Positions 1-5,346 of a stretch of 5,346 nt of DNA are shown one piece after another. This DNA comes from Calditrichia bacterium (GTDB taxonomy: Bacteria > Calditrichota > Calditrichia > RBG-13-44-9 > J042): the NCBI GenBank assembly GCA_030430345.1, contig JAUIFT010000252.1, positions 1 to 5,346 of the forward strand, given 5' to 3'. Position numbers and translations under genes: made by a program. Position 1 is the first letter of the stretch. Every line of letters begins with the position of its first letter. A model generated the notes under the pieces. The model did not search any database. It worked only from the letters and a program-made list of their open reading frames with translations, and had not been told where the DNA came from.

Positions 1-340
1 CCGCGTTTATCGCTCGCTCCACGTCTTCCGGGGTTATTTCATGATCATCCCGGGAAACCCCGACCATGCCTTTACTGTTAATACTGCGAATATGATCGCC
101 GGCGATACCGACAAATACCGATTCGGCCTCAATGCCCGCCATCGTTTCCGCTTCTTCCAGCGCAGAGCGGACAGCATTGACCGTCTTGTCAATATTGACG
201 ACCACACCTTTTCGCAGTCCATGCGAGGGAGAACTGCCGATACCCACCACGTTCAGGGTACCGTCCGGATCCTCCTTGACAATTACCGCACAAATTTTCG
301 TTGTGCCGATATCTAATCCTGTTATTATACGTCCTTCCAT
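1..340 (-). CDS. ftsA: Cell division protein FtsA, N-terminal part (truncated by window edge)
   Basis: FtsA is the actin-like ATPase that anchors FtsZ filaments to the inner membrane and recruits later divisome proteins. The frame starts at ATG 340 and stays open to the left edge, giving 113 residues without a stop; a full FtsA is usually about 400-450 residues. The N-terminus reads MEGRIITGLDIGTTKICAVI: LDIGTTK (residues 9-15) is the phosphate-1 loop of the actin/Hsp70 fold. It is followed by VVGIG (31-35), GLRKGVVVNID (41-51), a helix rich in Glu/Ala (54-70), and VFVGIAGDHIRSINSKG (75-91), which leads into subdomain 1C, where FtsA replaces actin subdomain 1B. No in-frame start exists nearby upstream. 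The Shine-Dalgarno signal is poor (AGAG about 8 nt before ATG), so coupling to ftsQ, which ends 20 nt upstream, is likely. The C-terminal membrane-binding helix lies outside the window. Confidence 0.97.
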   Translation of the reverse strand, partial: MEGRIITGLDIGTTKICAVIVKEDPDGTLNVVGIGSSPSHGLRKGVVVNIDKTVNAVRSALEEAETMAGIEAESVFVGIAGDHIRSINSKGMVGVSRDDHEITPEDVERAINA

Positions 341-360
341 CTCAAGCGCTCTTTTTATGA

Positions 361-1128
361 TTAACCTTTATTTTGAACAACGATGCGATCAGCAAATGTC
401 AGATCGATCTGCTTAATTTCCTGCAACTTTTCGATTATTGGCTTCTTGTTTAAAAACTCACTGAGAATATAGAGGCGCTCGTATTGATTGGTGTCGCCCA
501 GCTTTACTCTGGCAGCACCTTTAATCAAAACAAGTTCCGGCTGTTTATTTTTATTGATGTTTATTTCGGAAATCAGGGATAACAGGCTCGGGTCGACTTC
601 CTTGATACGTTGAATCAGCGCAATTGTAGACGGCAAAGCAGTGCTGTCGTTCTGCATTTCTGCAACGGGTACTCCGGTTACGATTGGCAATTTTCCCATG
701 GGCATTCTGGGTAATTTCTTTAGTATCAATCCGGTTTCGTCAACCATGTAAATAGATTTATCGACCATGTAGAGAAAGGGCTCCCGCTCCTGCACATCTA
801 CCAGAATCGTAGAAGGCAAAACACGGGACACACTGACGCCGCGAATATATTTATTTTTCAGCAAGTCATCGGTGACTTCGGGCAAATTAACACTGAACAT
901 TCTCTGATTATTGCTCACTTTCACGCTATCTTTTACAACAGAAGTTTCCAGGTAGCGATTCCCGCTTACTTCCACCTTTTTCACCAGGAAAAAACGGCTG
1001 TTGTGAATGAGATAATTGACAAAATACCCGGCGCCATAAAGGATCACTGCCCATATCAGCAGATTCACCGCTGTCTGCGGAGTCGGATACAGCATTTTCC
1101 CTAATTTCTTCTTAGTGCTTCTTCTCAT
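361..1128 (-). CDS. ftsQ: Cell division protein FtsQ/DivIB
   Basis: FtsQ is a bitopic membrane protein that scaffolds the divisome, binding FtsB/FtsL and other partners in the periplasm. With the start chosen here the protein is 255 residues: a short basic cytoplasmic tail (MRRSTKKKLGKM), one membrane segment at about 20-41, and a POTRA domain from about 45 to 115 opening with FFLVKKVEVSGNRYL. A beta domain follows, with IYMVDETGLILKK (126-138), LPIVTG (147-152) and IDLTFADRIVVQ (241-252), all typical of FtsQ. The frame is open further upstream (TTG 1161, ATG 1158, ATG 1134), but an AGGGA Shine-Dalgarno sits 6 nt before ATG 1128 and directly abuts ATG 1134, which favours 1128. The start then overlaps the 3' end of murC by 17 bp. 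There is no ddl or murB between murC and this gene. Identity rests on architecture, motifs and position between murC and ftsA. Confidence 0.93.
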   Translation of the reverse strand: MRRSTKKKLGKMLYPTPQTAVNLLIWAVILYGAGYFVNYLIHNSRFFLVKKVEVSGNRYLETSVVKDSVKVSNNQRMFSVNLPEVTDDLLKNKYIRGVSVSRVLPSTILVDVQEREPFLYMVDKSIYMVDETGLILKKLPRMPMGKLPIVTGVPVAEMQNDSTALPSTIALIQRIKEVDPSLLSLISEININKNKQPELVLIKGAARVKLGDTNQYERLYILSEFLNKKPIIEKLQEIKQIDLTFADRIVVQNKG

Positions 1129-2518
1129 GTCCATTCCCTGAATTTTGAAGCAGTTCATCAATTATTTTTTCGCCGGTCTTCCAAATATCGCCAGCCCCCA
1201 TGGTTATCAGCATATCTCCGCTTTGAAGCTGTGGCAGAATGACTGCCGGGATTTCTTTCATATCCGCAACATACTGCACAGATTTCATCCCCAGCATCTT
1301 CGCGGCTTCACTAATCATGCGGCCGGAAACACCGGGAATCGGCGCTTCCCGGGCGGGGTATACATCGGAAACAATCAAAACATCCGCATTCAAAAAGGCC
1401 TGAGCAAATTCGGTAAAGAACTGCTCGGTCCTGCTATAGAGATGCGGCTGAAAAATCACTACAATTCGTTTTTCCGGCCAACTGGCGTTTACCCCGGCAA
1501 GTGTTGCCTGTACTTCCGTCGGATGATGGGCATAATCGTCCACAATCATAATCCCATTTAGCTCAGCCTTAATTTCGAAACGCCGTCCGACGCCCTGGAA
1601 AGCGCGCAATCCTTCCGATATTTGTTGAAATGTTCCGCCGACTTTCAAGCCTACTGCCACAGCCGCCAGGGCATTCTGAATATTATGATCACCGTGTAAC
1701 GGCAAAGCAACTTCTCCGAGTTCAGCTTCATACAAATAGACCTTGAAGCGGCTACCGGCAGCAGTATTTTCTAACGTTTTTGCTCTCAGCGCTGCCCCTT
1801 TGTTTAATCCATAGGTAAACGGTGGTGTATCAAAATCCGGCATCATTCTCTGTAAATTTTCATCATCGAGGCAAACGATCGTCTCTTTGGCAGCCCCGGC
1901 AAATGCCAGAAAGGTGTCAATTAAATCGGGCTCGTCCCGGTAACAATCAAAATGCTCCGCCTCAACATTGTTGATGACGGCAATCTCCGGCTGCAAGGCC
2001 AGCATGCTGCGATCATATTCATCTGCTTCGGCAACCAGCCACTCCCCTTTTTCGGAAGGTATGTTTTCCGGGCGATGTAGTTGCCCCCCGACAACCATTG
2101 TGGGATTCAACCCCGCCGCTTGCAAGACTGCCCCGACCAAAGCACTGGTCGTCGTTTTGCCATGCGTTCCGGCGATAGCGATACCACGTTTTTCGGCCAT
2201 CATCAAGCCAAGCATTTCCGCCCGGCGAAGGCAGGGAATATTGCGGGACTTTGCCGCCAGTAACTCCGGATTCGCCATGCTCACCGCAGATGAATAGACG
2301 AGTAGATCGACATCCGGTAAATTCTCGGAATGATGTCCGGCAAAGAGCATTGCACCGCTGTCGCGCAAGCGCTCTGTTACTGCTGTCAGTTGTAAATCGG
2401 AACCGCTCACCTGGTAACCACTTTCAATTAAAATTTCCGCGATACTGCTCATTCCTGCCCCGCCAATCCCCACAAAGTGAATGCGACGGGCTTTATTAAT
2501 ATCAATCAACTCACTCAT
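1112..2518 (-). CDS. murC: UDP-N-acetylmuramate--L-alanine ligase MurC
   Basis: MurC is the cytoplasmic ATP-dependent ligase that adds L-alanine to UDP-MurNAc, the first step of stem-peptide synthesis. The protein is 468 residues, normal for the family. The N-terminal Rossmann-like UDP-binding domain has FVGIGGAGMS (15-24). The central ATPase domain has the P-loop AGTHGKTTT (116-124), EADEYDRS (164-171), NNVEAEHFDCY (183-193) and GDHNIQNALAA (276-286). The C-terminal domain has FQGVGRRFE (307-315), DDYAHHPTE (327-335), FQPHLYSRT (356-364) and the terminal GAGDI (441-445). The DDYAHHPTE/HLYSRT combination distinguishes MurC from MurD, MurE and MurF; Mpl shares parts of it but usually lies outside dcw clusters. 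The ATG start overlaps the murG stop as ATGA, with a weak purine-rich stretch (AGAGAAAAA) just upstream, suggesting translational coupling. All catalytic motifs look intact. Confidence 0.98.
   Translation of the reverse strand: MSELIDINKARRIHFVGIGGAGMSSIAEILIESGYQVSGSDLQLTAVTERLRDSGAMLFAGHHSENLPDVDLLVYSSAVSMANPELLAAKSRNIPCLRRAEMLGLMMAEKRGIAIAGTHGKTTTSALVGAVLQAAGLNPTMVVGGQLHRPENIPSEKGEWLVAEADEYDRSMLALQPEIAVINNVEAEHFDCYRDEPDLIDTFLAFAGAAKETIVCLDDENLQRMMPDFDTPPFTYGLNKGAALRAKTLENTAAGSRFKVYLYEAELGEVALPLHGDHNIQNALAAVAVGLKVGGTFQQISEGLRAFQGVGRRFEIKAELNGIMIVDDYAHHPTEVQATLAGVNASWPEKRIVVIFQPHLYSRTEQFFTEFAQAFLNADVLIVSDVYPAREAPIPGVSGRMISEAAKMLGMKSVQYVADMKEIPAVILPQLQSGDMLITMGAGDIWKTGEKIIDELLQNSGNGHEKKH
1135..1139 (-). 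promoter_or_regulatory. Ribosome binding site of ftsQ, inside the murC coding end
   Basis: The minus strand reads AGGGA here, 6 nt before ATG 1128. It abuts ATG 1134 with no spacer, and no comparable motif precedes the TTG/ATG pair at 1161/1158. It therefore decides the ftsQ start. It lies within the last codons of murC, so ribosomes finishing murC would keep it accessible. Confidence 0.6.
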
Positions 2519-3618
2519 TTTTTCTCTGCGAGTGCCAGTATTTCTCCGGCAATTTCTGCGGCAGCATTTGGCCGGGCGATTTCCCGCCAGGCGGCCGGCA
2601 TGCTTTTCTGCAAATTTTTATCACCCAGTATTTTTTCCAGGGCATTTTGCAACTTTGCTTCCCACTGTTCGCCTTCCTGCACCATCAGCGCGGCACCGGC
2701 ATCTGCCATCATGCGGGAATTATGCACCTGATGATCACCGGCAGCGTATGGATAAGGCACCAACACCGTCGGTTTGGCAACTAAAGCCAGCTCGGCCAAG
2801 CTGCTCGCCCCGGCCCGGCAAACGATGACATCCGCACAGGCGTAAGCATCACTCATCTTTTCCACGTATGGCACAATCTTTACATGATCATTTTTCACTG
2901 CATTGGCTGCCATCACTGCCTCTAACTGACCGCGCCCGGTTTGCCAGAGTACCTGGGTATTATACTTCTTCAGAATTTCCGGCAATATGCTACTCATCGC
3001 AATATTGATCGAACGGGCGCCCTGGCTGCCACCAAATATAAAAATCGTTTTTCGGTCATCCTTTAGCGCCCAGTTTGCCAGCGCTTTTTGCCGATCGCCC
3101 TTGTCTAAATTTCCCCGAATCGGATTGCCGGTGACGATCAGCTTCTCCAGCATTTCCGGGAAATGTTTTTTTGCTGCCTCAAAAGAGAGACAAACCTTAT
3201 GGGCATATTTTGCGAGTAAGCGGGTTGTTACGCCCGGATATGCATCCTGCTCCTGAATGAGCACCGGCACTTTCATCTTCGCGGCAACATACAATGGCGG
3301 CCCGCTCACATATCCCCCGGTACCAACCGCGACGTCCGGAGAGAATTGCCGGATAATCTGCCGGCTTTTAAACAGGCTACTCAACAGCTTCACCGGAAAA
3401 AGCAGGTTCTTCAATGTCCAACTGCGCGAAAATCCGGCAATCCAGATCGTCGCCATCGGAATACCCAACGGAGGCACGATACGGGTTTCGATACCATTTT
3501 TCCCACCGATATAAAGACATTCAATATCCGCCTTTTCTTTTAATGCTTCGATGATCGCCAGTGCCGGATAGACATGGCCGCCTGTGCCGCCGCCGGCAAT
3601 TAAAACCCGTTTTTTCAT
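2515..3618 (-). CDS. murG: UDP-GlcNAc:lipid I N-acetylglucosaminyltransferase MurG
   Basis: MurG is a GT-B (family GT28) glycosyltransferase at the inner face of the membrane. It transfers GlcNAc from UDP-GlcNAc to lipid I, making lipid II, the substrate of FtsW. With start ATG 3618 the protein is 367 residues, normal for the family. The N-terminal acceptor domain opens with KKRVLIAGGGTGGHVYPAL, carrying the first glycine loop and the conserved His15. A second glycine loop is VGTGGYVSGP (98-107), followed by IQEQDAYPG (121-129) and TGNPIRG (163-169). The donor domain has GGSQGARSIN (196-205) and the UDP-GlcNAc site CRAGASSLAELA (267-278, Glu276), then PYPYAAGDHQVHNS (288-301). The frame is open to an ATG at 3666, but the 16 extra residues precede the first beta strand of the fold and come from an intergenic repeat, so 3618 is preferred. 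The gene ends in an ATGA overlap with murC. Confidence 0.97.
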   Translation of the reverse strand: MKKRVLIAGGGTGGHVYPALAIIEALKEKADIECLYIGGKNGIETRIVPPLGIPMATIWIAGFSRSWTLKNLLFPVKLLSSLFKSRQIIRQFSPDVAVGTGGYVSGPPLYVAAKMKVPVLIQEQDAYPGVTTRLLAKYAHKVCLSFEAAKKHFPEMLEKLIVTGNPIRGNLDKGDRQKALANWALKDDRKTIFIFGGSQGARSINIAMSSILPEILKKYNTQVLWQTGRGQLEAVMAANAVKNDHVKIVPYVEKMSDAYACADVIVCRAGASSLAELALVAKPTVLVPYPYAAGDHQVHNSRMMADAGAALMVQEGEQWEAKLQNALEKILGDKNLQKSMPAAWREIARPNAAAEIAGEILALAEKK

Positions 3619-3630
3619 CAGAGCAGTTTG

Positions 3631-3636
3631 TCCTTT
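3631..3636 (-). promoter_or_regulatory. Probable ribosome binding site of murG
   Basis: The minus strand reads AAAGGA here, 12 nt before ATG 3618. The motif is good but the spacing is longer than the usual 5-9 nt. No better Shine-Dalgarno is seen before the alternative ATG at 3666, which sits directly after an in-frame TGA. This site therefore supports the shorter MurG, with some doubt because of the spacing. Confidence 0.5.
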
Positions 3637-3642
3637 ATAATG

Positions 3643-3691
3643 TCCAATTTCCAAAGCCTTGAACATTCATCATTGAATATTGGAAATTGGA
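3643..3691. repeat. Inverted repeat (potential hairpin) within the ftsW-murG gap
   Basis: TCCAATTTCCA at 3643-3653 is the exact reverse complement of TGGAAATTGGA at 3681-3691, and one more A-T pair (3654/3680) makes a 12-bp stem. The 25-nt loop holds a smaller inverted repeat, ATTCA (3665-3669) with TGAAT (3674-3678), around a 4-nt turn. In the mRNA this would form just upstream of the murG ribosome binding site. On the minus strand no T-run follows the stem, so it does not look like an intrinsic terminator. It could act as an mRNA stability or processing element, or simply be a by-product of the repeat units in opposite orientations. Confidence 0.65.
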
Positions 3692-3699
3692 AATTTTCT
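3644..3699. repeat. Degenerate heptad-repeat element between ftsW and murG
   Basis: This stretch fills most of the 81-bp gap between the ftsW stop and the murG start. On the plus strand it can be cut into eight consecutive 7-mers. ATTGGAA occurs twice in tandem (3679-3685, 3686-3692). Related units are ATTGAAT (3672-3678), ATTCATC (3665-3671), CTTGAAC (3658-3664) and ATTTTCT (3693-3699). The left part (CCAATTT at 3644-3650, CCAAAGC at 3651-3657) resembles the reverse complement of the right part. It is clearly AT-richer than the flanking genes. It has no coding features beyond a 16-codon in-frame extension of murG. The heptad periodicity is seen directly; that it belongs to a dispersed intergenic repeat family is inference. 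Confidence 0.6.
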
Positions 3700-4869
3700 C
3701 TACCGTCGGCCTCTCCCGGCTGGTACATATGCCGGTTTTCGACCACGGCTACTTTTCTTCTTTCCGCTACCGGTCACTGGTTTGCGTACTCGCTTCCGTC
3801 CCAGCGTTAAGTTTGATAACTTTAGTAAAATACCGGCGTAAATGCAGGAAAAAAGCAACGCTGTACCACCATAACTAATGAAGGGCAACGGCAAGCCTGT
3901 CGCCGGCATCAAGCGCAAGGTAACCATCATATTTACAATAGCGTACAAAGTAAAGTGCGCGGTAATGCCAATCGCCAAATAAGCGTAAAAGCGATTTTCC
4001 GATAGACGAGCGATTTTTAGTCCCCGCATAAAGATGATTCCGAATAAACCGACTACCGCGGCAGTGCCAATCAACCCCCACTCTTCACCAATAATAGCAA
4101 AAATGAAGTCCGTATGCGCTTCCGGCAAAAAGAACATCTTTTGTGTGCTACCGGCAAATCCAACTCCGGTAATCCCACCATTGCCAAGGCTTACCAGAGA
4201 TTGATGCACCTGATAGCCGATGCCCTGGATATCATCATCCGGCTTCAGAAAGGCCATTACCCTCTGCAGCTTATAGGGCGAAATAATCACCGGAATAATT
4301 GCAAAAGGAAGCAGGGCAGCGCCGGTATATCCCAAATGTGAAACTTTCACTGGCGCGGCAAACAGCATAGTTACACCAACCATTACCAGTAGCGCAGCAC
4401 TGCTAAAATCCGGGTGACGCAATACTAAAGCGGCAAACACCGCCAGGTAAAACAGGTGTGGGAACAATCCTTCGCTGTAGCTTTTCAAGCTTCTTTCTTT
4501 CCGGCTTAGTGAATCGGCAAAGAAGAGGATAACCGCGAACTTGGCAACGTCCACCACCTGAAAGTGTATTGGTCCAATATTCATCCAGCGTCCCCGCTCA
4601 ATAAACGCCGTGTAAAAGAGGATAATCGCACTGATAAAAAGCGGTATCCAGGTATAACCGCGCAGCTTTTTGTAAGGCATACTGTAAGCCACCGCCATTC
4701 CGATTAGCCCAACAAAAAGATAGACCAGATGGCGTTTGAGGAAATAAAAGTGATCGCCAAAATACTTTTGGGCATAGAATGCACTGGCGCTGTAAACCAT
4801 GATGATTCCCAGTAGCATCAAGGCAAAAAAGGTGAAAACCAAAGTTGTGTCAAAATAACGTTTTTTCAT
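3700..4869 (-). CDS. ftsW: Peptidoglycan glycosyltransferase FtsW (SEDS family)
   Basis: FtsW is the multi-pass SEDS polymerase that joins lipid II into glycan strands at the septum, working with a class B PBP (FtsI). The protein is 389 residues with a hydrophobic profile compatible with about ten membrane segments, starting with one at about 9-31. SEDS landmarks include RWMNIG (94-99), RHPDFSSA (151-158), GIGYQVHQSLVSLGNGG (216-232) and LPEAHTDFIFAIIGEE (248-263). Asp254 there matches the proposed catalytic aspartate of the family. TGLPLPFISYGG (324-335) is near the end. The usual QPSE motif reads QVVD here (104-107). The cytoplasmic tail from 358 to 389 is very basic (14 Arg/Lys in 32 residues, no acidic residue). 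The ATG overlaps the murD stop as ATGA with no clear Shine-Dalgarno, implying coupling. FtsW rather than RodA is inferred from the dcw location. Confidence 0.96.
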   Translation of the reverse strand: MKKRYFDTTLVFTFFALMLLGIIMVYSASAFYAQKYFGDHFYFLKRHLVYLFVGLIGMAVAYSMPYKKLRGYTWIPLFISAIILFYTAFIERGRWMNIGPIHFQVVDVAKFAVILFFADSLSRKERSLKSYSEGLFPHLFYLAVFAALVLRHPDFSSAALLVMVGVTMLFAAPVKVSHLGYTGAALLPFAIIPVIISPYKLQRVMAFLKPDDDIQGIGYQVHQSLVSLGNGGITGVGFAGSTQKMFFLPEAHTDFIFAIIGEEWGLIGTAAVVGLFGIIFMRGLKIARLSENRFYAYLAIGITAHFTLYAIVNMMVTLRLMPATGLPLPFISYGGTALLFSCIYAGILLKLSNLTLGRKRVRKPVTGSGKKKSSRGRKPAYVPAGRGRR

Positions 4870-5346
4870 GATAAAATGGGCAGTCCCGCCGGTTTGCGAT
4901 TTCCATTATTTTTCATCTGTAAAACAATTTCCTTAAAAATTCGGCCACGCTGCTCATAGTTCTCAAACATATCGAAACTGGAGCATGCCGGTGATAATAA
5001 AACCACATCTCCCGGGATTGCCTTTTCAGCGGCTATTTCTACGGCGGCCGCGAGAGATAACACCGGATATACTGGCAGTAAATTTTCCCAGGCTTTTTTC
5101 ATCCGGGCTTTTGCCTCACCCAACAGCGCAATACCGCGCACTTTTGCTTTTAGCAGAGAATTGAGACTGCTGTAATCCCCTCCCTTGTCTTTTCCGCCAG
5201 CAATCAGAAACAATGGCTGTTGAAAACTTTCCAGGGCAACGCCGAGCGCCCTTACCGATGTCGCTTTAGAATCGTTGATATACTCAACACCATCGATCGT
5301 TATTACAGATTCCAGGCGATGCTCGATCCCCGGAAAAGAGCGGAAT
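4866..5346 (-). CDS. murD: UDP-N-acetylmuramoyl-L-alanine--D-glutamate ligase MurD, C-terminal part (truncated by window edge)
   Basis: MurD adds D-glutamate to UDP-MurNAc-L-Ala in the cytoplasm. The frame is open from the right edge to TGA 4868-4866, giving the last 159 residues, about a third of the usual 450; no true start is in the window. The visible part is the C-terminal ligase domain: FPGIEHRLE near the edge, then GVEYINDSKATS, where the family usually has NDSKATN, with the Lys and Thr of this motif kept. Next come LFLIAGGKDKGGDY, LLGEAKARM, SLAAAVEIAAEKA, GDVVLLSPACSSFDMF and ENYEQRGRIFKEIV. The SPACSSFDMF/NYEQRG block is diagnostic of MurD over MurC, E and F. The last residues (NNGNRKPAGLPILS) form a short tail encoded just before and across the 4-bp ATGA overlap with ftsW. 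Confidence 0.97.
   Translation of the reverse strand, partial: FRSFPGIEHRLESVITIDGVEYINDSKATSVRALGVALESFQQPLFLIAGGKDKGGDYSSLNSLLKAKVRGIALLGEAKARMKKAWENLLPVYPVLSLAAAVEIAAEKAIPGDVVLLSPACSSFDMFENYEQRGRIFKEIVLQMKNNGNRKPAGLPILS

Noticed and set aside
34..416. Several open frames of 62-94 codons on both strands near the left edge.
   Set aside because: They are shadows of ftsA, whose true frame runs from ATG 340 off the window edge with clear family motifs.
1145..1561. A 138-codon open frame on the plus strand.
   Set aside because: It lies antisense to murC, whose motifs are intact over the same bases. Its translation shows no recognisable domain.
2477..2828. Plus-strand open frames of 84 and 115 codons over the murG 3' end.
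   Set aside because: They are antisense to the murG donor domain, overlap each other in different frames, and show no domain or start signal.
3634..3662. Possible promoter for murG: TATAAA at 3634-3639 (minus strand) with a weak upstream hexamer.
   Set aside because: The -35 match is poor (about 3 of 6), and TATAAA overlaps the ribosome binding site, leaving almost no 5' leader. It is better read as AT-rich repeat sequence.
3643..3697. Intrinsic terminator after ftsW.
   Set aside because: On the minus strand the stem is AT-rich and is not followed by a T-run. The TTTT at 3694-3697 follows the stem only on the plus strand, where no gene needs termination.
3875..4081. A 68-codon minus-strand open frame in a second frame.
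   Set aside because: It is wholly inside ftsW, where the real frame carries the HTDFIFA and LPLPFISYGG motifs; an overlapping gene is not needed.

Overview
The window is a segment of a bacterial dcw (division and cell wall) cluster. All genes lie on the minus strand and read right to left: murD (C-terminal part, runs off the right edge), ftsW, murG, murC, ftsQ, ftsA (N-terminal part, runs off the left edge). No plus-strand gene can be supported. The open frames on the plus strand are antisense shadows of these genes.

Right part (about 3700-5346): the end of the D-glutamate ligase gene murD overlaps ftsW, the SEDS septal glycan polymerase, by 4 bp (ATGA). Middle (3619-3699): the only real intergenic gap, 81 bp, filled mostly by a degenerate 7-bp-period sequence that also forms a long imperfect hairpin. 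Left part (1-3618): murG overlaps murC by 4 bp (ATGA), murC overlaps ftsQ by about 17 bp, and ftsQ is followed after 20 bp by ftsA.

The genes work in one process. MurC and MurD add L-Ala and D-Glu to the cytoplasmic UDP-MurNAc precursor. MurG adds GlcNAc to lipid I to make lipid II. FtsW polymerises lipid II at the septum. FtsQ links the periplasmic and cytoplasmic sides of the divisome, and FtsA tethers FtsZ to the membrane. The tight spacing suggests one transcript with translational coupling.

The organism needs a peptidoglycan wall and uses FtsA/FtsZ division. The order murD-ftsW-murG-murC-ftsQ-ftsA, with neither murB nor ddl between murC and ftsQ, fits the FCB superphylum (Bacteroidota, Chlorobiota, Calditrichota and relatives) better than Gammaproteobacteria (ddlB present) or Bacillota (murB/divIB arrangement). 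The FtsW variant FQVVDVAK, with D in place of the E of the common QPSE motif, points the same way. This placement is inference; the base composition, near half G+C by eye, does not decide it. I see no mobile element, CRISPR, RNA gene or novel multi-gene system. The most unusual item is the heptad-repeat element between ftsW and murG.
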